From: Blattamonas nauphoetae
Lineage: Eukaryota > Preaxostyla > Oxymonadida
Reading direction: 5' to 3'
NCBI GenBank assembly: GCA_033064195.1
Contig: JARBJD010000067.1
Coordinates: forward strand, 186,001 to 250,000
DNA length: 64,000 nt
Positions within the stretch are counted from its first letter, which is position 1; each line of letters begins with the position of its first letter. Below, piece after piece: positions 45,101 to 57,213 of this stretch. The notes beneath the pieces are model-generated. The model had not been told where the DNA came from and did not search any database. It saw only the letters and a program-made list of their open reading frames with translations. The translations under genes were made by a program, and so were the position numbers.

Positions 45101-45473
45101 CAACACAAGGCACTGAATGGTCTGCTGCCTTGTCCCGGATGATCGACAGAAGCCGTTCAAATTGAGTGATGTCAGCAACAGGGTCTGAGCTTGCCGTGAT
45201 CAGAGTATGAAAGAAGAGGAGAGTGTGATGGAGGATCGGATCGGTGGAGTTGTTGAGTGGGTTGGCAGTGAGATCCTTTTCGATCTCATCGACAAAGTGG
45301 GAGAGGACCGCTTTGTTGAAGGAGGATGCGTTCTGAGCAGTCGAGAGGAGAGGATCAAATCGAGGTAATCGATCGATCAGTCGAACAGTGCGTGTCGTTG
45401 GGCGAAGGAGGAAGGGAAGATGACGGGACACCAGCTCAGCGAACTGAGGTTGCGATTGGTCAGGGATGTCCAC
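39165..45473 (-). CDS. ARM-like helical-repeat gene F, split by a pogo-like transposon
   Basis: The frame runs from 45473 to 42537, then into the transposon. Leaving out 39771-42534 and one TA, it continues in phase at 39768 through to a stop at 39165: 1,181 codons in all, with no other disruption. The body is helical repeats; the C-terminal 110 residues change to a Pro/Ser/Arg-rich tail of SPPP and RQSP blocks. As it stands the frame runs about 16 codons into the transposon and ends, losing the last 200 residues. There is no ATG at the 5' end (45473 is GTG); a CCTCAG acceptor at 45438-45433 suggests an upstream exon, perhaps shared with K2. Function unknown. Confidence 0.74.
39771..39969 (+). 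repeat. Left 199-bp inverted end of pogo-like element 2
   Basis: Perfect inverted match to 42336-42534; the match stops at GATCTTCCC. Confidence 0.9.
40186..42369 (+). pseudogene. pogo-like DDE transposase with one intron, cut by a MITE
   Basis: Exon 1 is 40186-40437, the intron 40438-40474 (37 nt, GTATCT...ACAG), and exon 2 starts at 40475. The N-terminal helix-turn-helix is in exon 1. The catalytic triad is in exon 2: NCDETGF, IMDNCSSHL and PPNTTNLTQPLDD, with about 35 residues between the second and third Asp. At 41322 the frame enters a MITE and ends at 41395. Skipping the MITE and one TTA, it continues AFRRCGIQPLDSRPLL, the family's usual C-terminal motif, and a Lys-rich tail to 42369: 514 residues in all. 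The stop lies within the right inverted end. The present product would keep the catalytic core but lose the C-terminus. Confidence 0.82.
41322..41920. mobile_element. 599-bp MITE with a TTA duplication (PIF/Harbinger-like)
   Basis: The ends are long inverted repeats (TAGTGGCGTCACCAATCGG at both), similar for about 130 bp. TTA flanks them (41319-41321, 41921-41923). Each arm contains two copies of a CACCAATCGGTG-like unit. Interior is AT-rich with poly-T tracts and no coding. It shares its TAGTGG tip and TTA target with the MITE at 8301-8776. Confidence 0.76.
42336..42534 (-). repeat. Right 199-bp inverted end of pogo-like element 2
   Basis: Perfect inverted match to 39771-39969. Its inner part includes the last codons of the transposase. 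Confidence 0.9.
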
Positions 45474-45491
45474 GGATCAACCGTTCTGTAG

Positions 45492-47021
45492 TCACCGGCT
45501 GGTTTCCCCAAAAACATACTCAAACAGACAAGTCGAGAAAAGCAGGTGTCGTGAGGATGGATCAGCGAGGACCTGTTCCACAAGAGAGAACACAACGTTT
45601 TCTGCTATTTTGATCTCTTTATGTGCGATGGCCAGGTCGTCTCTGAATGAGTCGACTGTCGCTTGGTTCTGTTTCAAAAGCTGAGTTTTAGTTTCTTCGT
45701 GCTCTTTGGTGACAAAGCGGGAAAGTGGAGTTTCTGGACCCAACACACATTGAAGACGGTTTGAGCGAATGAGGTCGACTGACGAGATTCGTTGCGAAGG
45801 ATTCTGAGAGCAGGAACGAAGATAGGAAGAGACGAAGTGAGAAAAATAAACAAAGAAAGACACACTGTGCTCAGAAGAAGAGAGAGAAGAAGCTGAACGT
45901 CTCCCACAATCCCTTCCGATTCACAAATAGGAGCGATATCAAATCCGAGCACTGATTGCTGAATCTCAACAGAACTCCCTCCAACAATCCACGAACGAGA
46001 TGTCAACATTTCCAGAAGAAGAAGCCCAAATGCCCACATGTCTCCCGCTAACGACCCAATCTGGCTTCCTGTATTTCCTGTCTGTTTGAAGAATACTGGC
46101 GCCCAATACTGCATCGTTCCGCATTCCGCTGAGTTGCTCGTTTTCATCGTTCCTGTCCCAACAACGCCTCCAAAATCTCCTGACACATCACAAAGAACTC
46201 ACATCAGACAAAACACGGAAAAGACAAGACAACCAAAATAATCACGAAAAAGAAGAAAATTGAAGAAAGAGAAAGAAAAAAATCGAGGAAATCGAGAGAG
46301 AAGAACAAACCAAGTTTCGCGATCCCATCTTTCCCAATCAGAACATTCGACCCCTTCAGATCTCCATAGATCTCTCCACGCGAATGCAGAAACGCAATTC
46401 CGTCCAGAACATCTCTCATCACTCGATACACTCGCTGAATCACAAAAACACAGACAATCACACAACACAGCACAAACAACGTCAATCCATCAAATAAATG
46501 AAAGATTCCAAAATAAAAATAGATTGAAAATGATGAAAAGAGAATCACAAACCACAACATCCATCTTCACCCCAAGTTTCTGGTTTTCGGTAAGTTTGTC
46601 TTGAAGTGAGTGAGAACACAGTTCCAGAACAACAAAATGTGCATTGTCTCCTTCAATCGTCTCCACATACTCAACCACATTCCGATGCTGGTTGTTCTTC
46701 AGTTTCGAGATTTCGTGCTCGTTCTTCTTGAAATCTGATTCCGACGTGAAAGGCAGGATCTTCATCGAAAAATGTTTATCCGATGGTGTTTTCGACACTT
46801 CGTGCACTGATCCAAATCGTCCTTGACCCAGTGTTCGGATAAACTTGTCTGACATTGAAATTGAAATGGTGAAGAATCAGAAAACAAAACTGTGTGTTTT
46901 CAACAGCAAAGAAACAAGAAGGTGAAGAGAAAATAAAAAGAGAATATCAAATCACACATGGTTCCGGGACCTTGACTTCAAATCGGTTTTTTGCTTTCGG
47001 CTTTGGATGAATTGTGAACAT
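45492..47021 (-). CDS. Protein kinase, five exons (K2)
   Basis: Exons 47021-46958, 46848-46553, 46434-46311, 46179-45866 and 45803-45492 join in phase to 370 codons including the stop. Exons 2 and 3 have exactly the same lengths (296 and 124 nt) as in K1, so the two share an ancestor with conserved intron sites. Motifs: LGQGRFGSVHEV, Lys in FSMKILPF, IYGDLKGSNV for the catalytic loop (Tyr-Gly-Asp for His-Arg-Asp), GDFGG intact, WAP for APE. Asp, Asn and Lys are kept, but losing the HRD Arg may remove activation-loop control. It has only a short tail and lacks K1's coiled coil and SPRY-like part. It could instead splice onward into gene F. Confidence 0.83.
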
Positions 47022-47284
47022 TTCCAAGTAATGGTTTGATCACAAAAACCTGACACTCTTGTGCTGACCGTTCGCCATCCATCCAGAAATGAGTGTCTGA
47101 GAAACCAAGACCAAACCAAATATGTCTAATCGAAGGAACAAACGCCTCTTTATCCGACACTGGCATCAAACGCAAAGCTCCGAAACAAATCATTTTCTTC
47201 CCAACCTTACATCCCATGAACTGCAAAAAAGAGACTTAAATGTCAAAAGAGATGAAAGAAGTCAACATGGCTCATTCTCCGACA
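47022..47284. other. Spacer upstream of K2
   Basis: 263 bp between gene BC's stop and the K2 start codon. A frame here reads like a SPRY-type tail (RHIWFGLGFSDTHFW) running toward K2; it may be part of an upstream exon of K2 or a relic. Confidence 0.3.
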
Positions 47285-50200
47285 TTAAATGTCTCGTCGG
47301 ATGGTGTCGAGAAGAATCCCAATCACAGCTATCCCTTTCTCGTAGTCATCCAAGAACGAAGAATTTGACACAGCGAACACAACACGATCCAACAGACCCT
47401 TCTTCACCAACTCGATCCGAACAGCGTCAGACGAGACACTGACGAATCGATGGAAGAACTCGATAGCAATAGAGACGACTGCAGGAAAGGGAGATCTGAA
47501 CAGATGAAGAAAGAGGAGAGAAAACAAACAGGAGATGCTTCATGAGAAACTCGACGAAGTGGGGTTCCGGTTTTGTCGAATTGAAATCTGATGAAAGAAG
47601 AGAGAAAATCTGGCGAACCTTTTGCTGCCAAATGGAGCCCATACATCGACCAAAAGCCGATTTCTTCGTGGATGGTCTCGGTTGAAGAGAGAAGACGAGA
47701 GAAGTGATCATCAACGGGACGTGCCGTGAGGGGAGTGGCGAGAGAGGGAATACCAGAGTGAGAGGAGAGAGTTTGGAGGACGCCTCGCTGAGCACCAGCC
47801 AGAGAAGGAAGATGGCAGAGGAGGGGAGAGTCGAAGTGAGCAGGAATGCTGAACCAGTGAAGAGACACAACAACATCACCAACCATCCACATCAAGTCCA
47901 GCTCGAACTGGTTCTTATTCGAAACGAATGGAGCCAGCATCTGAAACACTTTGGCGAGAGACGAGCAGGCACCAAAGGGAGCAGTCAAATGAATAATATC
48001 GCCGAACAGAAATAGAAAATCAGTCCAAATGTCGATGCGTGCTCTGACGAGATGGGGAGGGGAGAGCAGAGTGTCGAAAAGGCGAGGAGGAGGGAATAAT
48101 CCAAAGAGGTTGACAATGATAGCTTGTGGGGTGTCCTGAAGTGAAGTGATGAAGAGCATTTGAAGGAGATTGTCAAGTGATTGTTCATCGAGATTGAGTT
48201 TGGGAGATCGAAGAAGGAGGGAGTGCAGTCCAACGTAGGACGTGTGGAGAAACTTTCTCGAAGTGCAGGCAGACACATCAGCCCATCGTTCGATGAATGA
48301 GTCTGGATCCGATCGGAGATACCGTTCGAACATCAGATCCATCGGGAAGAAGGAGTGTCTGTGTTTGGGGTCGATGGAGGTGTAGTTGAGAAAGAAAGCC
48401 GGAAATATTGTTTGGGACGCTCTCAGGTTGCTTGAGTCCAAATCAGTTGTGATGAGTTCTGTCAGTGTAGAAGGGAAATCGCAGCCACGAAAGACAGACA
48501 ATAATGAACCGAGAGTCAACGCTAATGGACTCAGATAATGGGTGGATCGTTTCAGTTTTGAAGATGGACTCGGATCGCTGGAGAGACGCGACATCATCTG
48601 ATGCCTCTTCTCAAACGAATGAAGGAAGTCCAGTCTCCATGGTTGTAACATCAAAACCGCGTTGTTGGTGATGATTCTTCCGACGAAATCACAAGCATAG
48701 TCGAAGATTATTTTGTCACTCAGGTCAGCATTTAACAACCCGTCGAAATCGAAGTCTGACTCAACCATAACGTGTCCATGTCTATCTCTGTCGTTATTGT
48801 CGAACCATCTCACCCACAATTCCAGCAGGGAGATCAGCTCATAGTATGAGCCATCACGGAACGCCGATCGGAGACTCTGAAATTTGCTGTCACGAGGATC
48901 ATCCACTGTCGGAAGGAAGTCTGCAATGTCGAAGAAGATGTAGTGACATTCCATCTGGACAACGAAATTGGACGAGTGGAGACCAGAGATGAGGAACGTC
49001 CTGAAAGTGCCGACATCAACAATGCAGTCCGTGGATTGTGTCGCTTCGAGAACAGCGTGACACCGACGAAGTGATGCCACGACCTTCTGATCATCTGCCT
49101 CGTCGAACAGCGAGATGTCGAACATTTCGTTTTGATCGATGATTTGAGGACGTGGTTGGTGAAAGGCGTCCCATTCTGATTCTGAATCAAATGATGGACG
49201 GATGTACCATTGTAACAAACCGAGGTTCCTCTGATATTGAGAAGTGGTCCGAAGTAAGGGATTCGGTCCAAATAGGACCAATGAGAACAAGAACACTTCA
49301 AAACTTAGAAGATTCTGGTCACCTTACATTTTCCAATCATCAGGGCGAACCCATGAAGAAAGGGTCAGTCGCGATGCGACGAAAGAGGAAACAAAAACTA
49401 TTATATGCTTGCAACAGAAAATCCCCAACGGAGAGCAAAAAACTGTTGCAAGTCTTTGTAAAGAGAGTTCCAAAGGGAACTGGTAAACTGGCCCCCTGCC
49501 CCTCGCGGCTTGTGGTAGCAGGTCATCAAGAGGAACCTCGGTTTGTTACAAGCACCGCCCTTCCAGTAGGTGCTGTTCAAACCTCGGTCCCTCTGATATT
49601 GAGACTTGAAAGGAACAGAAAGAAAATAAGTGATAGATGAGCTGAAAAGAAAAAGCATCCATTATCTTGGGTTTCACTCTTTGGACCATGCTCGTCAGAG
49701 AGACCGTGACTCCTTCGAAAGGGCTGCCACAGGCCGCAGAGTAGTCTTGATTACGTGGTTGACGAGAAATGTATGGCGGTATCGCAGTTCTGACATCTGT
49801 AGCCTTCTGATCAGACTCATTCTGGTCGGTGTACTGTCGCCGTGAAGCATCGAGAAGAGACGATTCATCGCAGGTTGATGTTTATCCAACATATTTCTCG
49901 GTGTGTACTCGATGAGTGTGGGTGAAAGCGTTTGGAGGCTTGGTCCCATTCGGACTCGAGTCTCGAGTCAGCAGCTGTTGGAGCGAGAGAGTCGTTCAGT
50001 ACTCATTGCATGAGGTGCGATATATTGCAGGTAATCCGATAGATGTGACCATGCAAGCCCTTTCTCGTTGTTTCCAGGTTCGGTTGCTAAGTCGATGGTT
50101 GGATCCGTTGTTTTCAGGATTGTCCCTTCAGAGTGATGTCGTTTCCTTGTTCCCAATCTGTCGCGACTTCAGTGAGTGAATTCAGGAAAAAAAACTGACG

Positions 50201-53200
50201 CGGCCGCTCGTTTGGATGCCCAAGATCGTCGTCCGTTGACTGTGAGATTGGTGAAGTTTGTGTTCGTCATTTGAACGAAACAGATCGCTGTTTGTCTTCT
50301 TCCGATAACCTTAGAGGTGATGAATACATCTCCCCTTCAATGGAGGTTCTTTCCCTGTCCGTTGATTGTATGGGGAGTACTTGTGGTCGAGTCCTTCTTC
50401 CCGAATTTCAGCTGCAGTGGAACGGCTTCGAATAGTGACAAGTCGCCAACCATTGTGATTTTCACAGTTCACCCGTTTCCATCGAATTGGTAGAGTCAGC
50501 ATTTATTGACAACAGGTGAGACACTGTGCCTTCGCAAAGGTGACGGGCGAATTCGCTGCTAGTTCGTCGTGGTGGACGAGAAATTCTTCTTCTATCATCT
50601 GACCGTCCAGTTATTCGAACCGAGATCACGCGTGTGTTCTTCGAAGGCGTAATGATCTTTGTGGACGAGTACGTCTTCCCCAAGTTTAGTCGAATAGACT
50701 TTGTTGTTGAATGATGCGTCGTGGTGATTGGACAAGCTTGGTCTGTCCACTGCGATCGTCAAAGTGGACTCAGTCATAATACTAGACACCATTTCTTCCC
50801 TCGAATGAAGCTGAGCAAGACGGTGAGCGAACGATCATGTCTCGGATAATTACTGTCCATACATGATCAAGTCGAATGCTTCATGAGTCTGCTTGATACC
50901 CCCGATGTGTTCAGTGCCAAACAATATGATGACAGTTCGCCTATTGTCACTGCGACTAACCGCAGTCTTTGACAAGGATATCGTTCACTACTCTCTCAAA
51001 CGACCATGATAATGCCACGGAGATATTTGTCCTGACATGTACAAGGTTCCACAGATGAGAGCGGTGAGATGATATGGGCGAGAGGGTGAGGGCGATTGAT
51101 AGTTCGTCGGGCTTGAACAGAAATGGTTTGTGACGGAACGAGAGTTCTTTTAGATCCGAGTAATTACCGGTGCGGCGAGTTGGAGTTCTCTTTGGAGCAG
51201 AGAAGCCCCTTTGGGTCAGAAAGGAGTCTCACTGCTGTGAACCGTTGAACGCAGATGAGCAGACGTCCTTCACATGAACCCCTCAGAAGTACCTCTTATT
51301 GAATAAGAGTTCAGTTGAATGACTCTGTCGAAATCAGAGAGTCCTTGGCAAACACCTTGTCATCTTTCTGAATCGAAACGTCGACTGATTTGTTGTTGAT
51401 GGTTACGCAATGTATTTATTTGGTTACTTCGTTCCCTGTCAGATTGGGAGATCTTTCGTGATGAAGATGGATGAATTGCTTTTCCCTCCATGTTCAGACG
51501 CTGCCATAACACTTCATTGAAGCACGACTGGAGAATTCTCACTGCACTGTGGAGAACAGCTGCCACTGCCGTCTCCATGCTGCCATCATCGATGACGGGG
51601 AACACTGATCGAGCTTCGAGATGGAGAGGTCAAAGATGGGTGACAACTTCGCTCGCTACATCTTTGTCCTCCATCGATAGTCTGAATCGCGGCAACTGGA
51701 ACTTGAGTTGCGTGGCGACCTGCTTCCAGATCTGTCCGACCTTGACTGGCTCAGAGGGACGCCATTGGAACTGTTTTGTTTAACTCAGCCAGATTTGATT
51801 GGGATTGGTACAGGAGTCTCCCCGTTGGAGCGAATGCAATTTGGTTGTCTGAGGTCGGCTCCTCAAGTGAGGCAGTCAGATTGTGAAATAGGACGAGCGG
51901 TTGGTCAGTCGTTGATGTGAAGTCTGAGTCTGGTATCGGCTTCAACGATGGAAAAATCTCCAGATCTTGTCAGAGTCAGCCATTCTGACCGCGATTTAGG
52001 TCCTCGAGAACAAGCCAGCGCTGAAAATCAGGGAGGGGTATCAATTCGTCTATTCGCCCAGTGAATGTTTTCGTGGAGCAACGCTACTTCGTGCTCTTCC
52101 TCCTTTGACGATGATGCACAGGCATCTGAGTAGTCCCATCAAAATAGGTAAAACTGGGATCAATTGATGTCAGTGCCTAAATTTGGACTGAGATCAAATT
52201 TCAACTCTTTTCCTTTGAGATTTTCTCATTATCACTTCATTAATCATGTTCAATTCACTTCTTGTTTTCACATAATGCTCTTCAATATTTCAGACAGCTC
52301 TTATTTCCCAAAAACACGCACGATCACAATCACCAACACTTCTTTTTTCGATGTATTCCCTTCATTGACTTTAGTCAGTGAGAAAAAACCATCAAAGAAG
52401 ACATAATAACGCATTATCGACTTGTTTTTATAATTATTGTTGTAGAACAAACTGAAACAGCAGCACCCAAAGTTTGCATTTTCATGATCTATGAAGTGAC
52501 CATTTTCCTTTTTACTTTTTTTTCCATTCAAATATCATATATAAGAAGACTTTTTTGAAATGAAAGAAACGAAATGGTATTGTAGGTATTTAGTGGGATC
52601 AGATCCGACTGGGATCACTGGGATCAAATCAGAAGCCTGATGATGCATCTGCGGGGTCAAAAATGCTGGGAGGGTAATGATGTTCTTTAGTTGTACCGAA
52701 TGAGGACTGCTCATTGAGTCTGGTTGGTCGTAAGAGACTCTTCGTGACGAAAGGCGACCGATCTGTGTCCTAGAAGCGCTTGATGTCCAGTCGAGTCCGG
52801 GATTCTCTAAAACGAGGATCCCTTTTGCTTTAAGCTCCCTGCCAACAATTGATGCCAGATATTGCTGCCTTTGTCGGATTGAGGGAATTTTTCCTCACGA
52901 GGTGCGGCTCAAGGGCGCGAAATGAATCTGTTTGTAACTTGGTTGATCTGGGTGTTATTTTTCCGGAAAGAGTGTTCGCATCGGTGAAACACCATGCCGA
53001 CGAAGTGGAATTGGTTATTAGGAAGGTTCTAGCGTGACCGGAACGTGAGCTTTGAATATCTCCGATTCGTCGAAGATGACCTGTCCACTCCACATAAAAG
53101 ACTCTCTATTTGCTGAACAATCATCAATGTTTCGCATGTTTCCTCCATTGCTGAGGATCTTGTTTGTTCCCATGGCAGCTCAGACCACTTTGATGCTGAA

Positions 53201-55748
53201 TCACGCATGATATGTGTGGGCACTTCTGGAGTCCTAGCCAATCGAATTCCTGACCGTGTGTGGAGTCAAATAGTATAGAGGTTGTAAAAGTCGATATCTG
53301 CTGCACAATTGTTTGGGAATCAATGTCTTGATTCCATGGTTCGGATGATGACCCTCGACGTGTGACGCGGCTGTATACACCCTTTCATTTCATAGGTTAT
53401 GGAGATCGACCCCTAGTCGTTGCTTTCTTGCTGTATACGGTTAATCTCTCCTCAGATTGAGTCGACATGCGTCTAGGCGTCTCGAATGGTCTAACTCAAT
53501 ATTGTTCTGGCTTGAACGTGTTAAGTGACCCAGCAGGTGTTTCTGGACACCTCGTACACTGTCAGAGGTGTTGCTTGAGTGAAGGTCTTGGTTTGGAAAC
53601 TCCGGACCGTTGGAAAAGTTGGGCTGTGCTGATGTCGCGAATAAAGGATTGGTCAAGCATTGATCCAACAAAAGGCTAATATTTCAATATCTTAGAAACA
53701 TTTTTCCTCCTCTACTCATTCATATCAGCAGGTTTTTCCGCATGTTCGTCATGCCTGGAATCGGACGTTGCGTCCGATAGATAAGTGAACTCCGAAGTGC
53801 CGGAGTTGAATGTAAACTTGTTGTTCTTTTCGTATCTTCAACCCTTCCTCCTTCAAAATGAATCTGAACGCATTTGAGATGAATTGGATGATCATCTTTG
53901 TCTTCATCATTTTCACTGCAAGTCCGTCAAAGAAGGGAGGTTTCGCCCAGGAAGGAGGACTATCCTGGTGAAAGGAGGCATATACATCGTCAGAAGGGAG
54001 ACTTGTTGATTCTGAAGAATTTTGTGATCAAGTCTTTGGAAAGCCGCCTGGAAGGTTGTTACTTCGAGCTTTTGCCTCATTGGGGCGAAATAGTGGATTG
54101 ATAATGAGTGCGAGATAATTGGAGGGCTGGAGAAACGAGAAACGAGGATTGAACCGGTTGAATCCTCGATTCGTTTGTCATAAAAATGTGAATCGATTCT
54201 ACGTCTCGTAGGTCACCTTCATCTTGTCGGAGAGCTTCTTGCGGAATTTCGACAAAGAGTAACGTGAAGGAGGAAGGAAATTTCTGAAGTGTTCATAATC
54301 ATTGTGTTCATCTTGGACCGAATCCCTTACTTCGGACCACTTCTCAATATCAGAGGGACCGAGGTTTGAACAGCACCTACTGGAAGGGCGGTGCCTGAAA
54401 GGAAGTGGGAGGAGGTCGTGTAAGGAAATGATGAATCACAGAGAGGATCTCTCGTGAATGATGAGTGAAGGAGTCTGAATGGATGACCAACTGGTTAGGA
54501 GGGATTGTTGGATAATTGGAAGACCAATGATCAGATGGGAATGATGTCTGGGTGGAGATGGTTGATGCGTGACTTGAACTGCGCGTCGAGGATGTTTGGT
54601 GAGAGAGAGTAGAGTGAAGGTTGAAAGTGAGGTTGGTGAATGCTGAGATGGCTTGTGAGCGGAGGGACAGGTCGTCAGGCATCCAAAAGGGAGGAGAGTC
54701 TGATTCATTGTTCTCTTCGATTTGAGGTGGATTGGCAATGAGTTGATGTTTCGTTTGGAGTGAGAGGAGTGTGGCTCGGAAACAGCTTGATTGGAGGAAG
54801 GAGAGATCAGTCTGAATAGATGAATGAACAGAAACGAAGACACACCCCAAGTTTTGGATCTTTCTCGATTGTCTCCATCATCGTCCACCATTCTAACCAG
54901 TCAGAAAATGCATTCCAAACTTTCTCCATCGAGAGTGTTTCTTTGATCTTCTTCACGGCATCCAGAAGCTGTTCTGAATGTTCAACAGCATCTCCGCACA
55001 GAAACGAGTGGGATGGAAGAACAATAGAATTCTGATCGTCGGTATGAAGAACAAGACGAGTGAACGATGCAGTGAGATTGTGGAGTCGAAATGGATCTGA
55101 AGATAGATCAGCAGTCCTATCAAGATCTCGACAATAATCTGCAAAATATTGTGAGTGATCAGTTGGAGACGAGTTCGGAAGAATGAGATCTCCAGAAGCC
55201 ACAAATTGTTCGACGAGGGCAACCATGATGCGTGCGAAGACAATATTACTCTGTGCAGGATCAAGAGGGAGAATCAATCGGTTGTGCTGTTCGAATGTTC
55301 GATGGATGTGAAGAAAGAACGAGCAGAGTGAGGAGATGTCGGAAGAGAGAGAACCAGAAATCGATGGTTCGTCTGGCGACGAGGGAAAAGCTGTTCAGAC
55401 GATGAAAGGAGAAAAAGAGAAGACTGATCACGATTGTGGAGGATGAGTCAATTCGGATGTTCTCGAAGGTCAGAGGCGGGGCAGAGGGGTGTTCATTTCT
55501 GAGCAGTTCTGTTCCAATCACCGCTTCAACAAACCATTCCATCAATCTCTGCAGGAAGTTGGAAAAAGAGGAGAACAACACACTGTCCAAGAAAGAGACT
55601 CATCACCGCTTTCAAATCGCTGGATGTGTGATTCGAGAGTTTCTGTCGGAATATCCTCAGAAAGTTCAATATTCACAATATCATCTTTGAAACATTCCGT
55701 CGATGAAGAGACAATGTATTGATGGGAAAGAGAACTCTTTTCACTCAT
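47285..55748 (-). CDS. ARM-like helical-repeat gene BC, split by a 5.2-kb DIRS-like element
   Basis: A close paralogue of gene A. Exons: 55748-55584, 55548-55425, 55390-54846, then exon 4 in two parts (54811-54395 and 49209-47619), 47587-47530 and 47495-47285. Without the inserted element, exon 4 is 2,008 nt and the whole gene is 1,037 codons including the stop, all in phase. Exons 1, 2, 3 and 5 have the same lengths as in gene A (165, 124, 545, 58 nt). The break falls at the codon before WYIRPSFDSESEW, which gene A reads without interruption. Except for the insertion the gene has no damage I can see, so it was probably working until the element arrived. Confidence 0.84.
49210..54394. mobile_element. 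DIRS-like (tyrosine-recombinase) retroelement fossil in gene BC
   Basis: The ends carry inverted repeats of about 60-100 bp (CCTCTGATATTGAGAAGTGG in each, followed inward by a shared GGGATTCGGTCC). No target duplication exists: host exon 4 is in phase when the element is left out exactly. An internal copy at about 49532-49603 is the reverse complement of the two outer ends joined together (junction at 49551/49552). Inverted ends, an internal complementary region made of joined ends, and no duplication are the set of features that define DIRS-type elements. No long open frame remains (longest below 100 codons), so it looks broken many times over or non-autonomous. Age is hard to judge: host flanks look fresh, the interior looks old. 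Confidence 0.55.
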
Positions 55749-56216
55749 TCAAATCAGAGATGATGAACGCGTCAAAATCGAGATCGAAAACACTGTCAGA
55801 GAAGTAAGAAAGAGAAAAGAGATCAAAAAATAACAAAAGAGGGATGAAAAATTGAAGGAATAATAAACAAAAAAGAACATCAAACGATTTTACTCCTGTT
55901 AAGCCCTGATCAATGACAATTGACGAAACAATCCAGTGAGGGAGTTTGTGGGTGCCTGAAAGAGAGCAAGACATTATGTGAGTATGGATACGGTGATGAG
56001 GAAGAAAGAAACAAACAGCGGAATGGAGAGTTCGAAATGAAGCTGGAGAGATCACAGAGTATGGCTTGATCTCGCTCCAAGTTCCATTTCCTTCCTTCAC
56101 TTCTCAAGGGATTCCTAAAACATGTACAATCAATAAACTGATATCATGTGATGACCAGATGTACAGTTAAATGATAAATTATGTGTTTTTCTTTCATTGG
56201 AATACAAAAAAGTGGT
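55749..56216. other. Spacer between genes E and BC; empty site of the hAT-like element
   Basis: Matches 34194-34458 plus 38701-38822 as one continuous stretch. ATGTGATG occurs once (near 56152), where the paralogous locus has the 4.2-kb element. No other feature seen. Confidence 0.7.
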
Positions 56217-57124
56217 TTAAGACTCAATCCAAGCGAAATCAACTGAGAAACTCGTCATCGAGGAGTCGAGTGACTCATTGAAACAACAGCTGGATCTTCG
56301 ACGAATGAAGAAGGTGACGGAGAGAGTCTGGCGATGATTCTCACTCCAAACCAATTTGGGAGAGAAGAGGAGAGAAGTCGTGGACGACCACGTCATGTCT
56401 GTTCCCACAATCACGAATCGAACGAAGCAGAAGCACAATCACATAAAGCCCGTTTTCGTAGTCCTCCAAAAAGGACGATTCCGACACTGCTCGAATCACA
56501 ACGTCCAACACTCCAAAACGCACCATGTGCATCAGATCCGAAATAGTGCTCATGCTCACCAATCTCTTCACACACTCCAACATTCACTTTCCACTCGAAC
56601 TTCATCCCCGGAATGTCCCGAACTGATCGGTACAGCTCTTTCAGACTGAGACAGTCGCCAGAAGGCGCTGTGACGAGGACGAGTGTGGTCAGCATCAATT
56701 TCAGAGGTGCGACCATGTCGTCGTGTTCTGACCCCGCCCACAGAAGTGGCAGGAAGAAGCGGATGACGAGGGGTGGAGGGAAGCAAAGAAAGAGATTGGC
56801 AGTGTCGGAGGTGAGAGAGGCGGAGAACATCCAAAAAGTGTCCACCAAAAGTGGGCCAGACTGTTCATAATTCGACTGGAAGAGATTCATGTGCACTCCT
56901 CGTCGACAGAGAGCATGAAACCCACACAACGCCGTGTTGTGGAGAGAGTGTGAGAAATCAATGTCGGGATTCATCGGACAGAGGAAGAAGTCGAGAGGAC
57001 TCATTCGGAGCATTCGCTCGAAGATGATATCGAGAGGGGGTTGGTGTGGTGTGTGGCGATTGAGTGAGGTGTGGCAGAGGAACACAAACTGATTCCGGAA
57101 ACCAAAAGAAAGAGCGCTCAGATC

Positions 57125-57213
57125 GGTTAAGTATAGGCGCAGATCCGATTTTCGCTACACGCAGATCTGAAAAATCGGATACGCGCAGATCCAAATGGAT
57201 ACACGCAGATCTG
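57125..57213 (+). repeat. Left 89-bp end of the MULE-like element with GCAGATC array
   Basis: Four CGCAGATC copies. The matching right end is 58611-58699, with a handful of differences. Confidence 0.82.

Noticed and set aside
38823-45473. Treating the E-type tail at 38823-39130 as the natural end of gene F
   Set aside because: Gene F already ends at 39165 with its own tail, and the E-type piece matches gene E, whose body is unrelated to F's.
51490-51920. Plus-strand frames inside the DIRS-like element as genes
   Set aside because: Short, overlapping and without recognisable domains; treated as part of the fossil.
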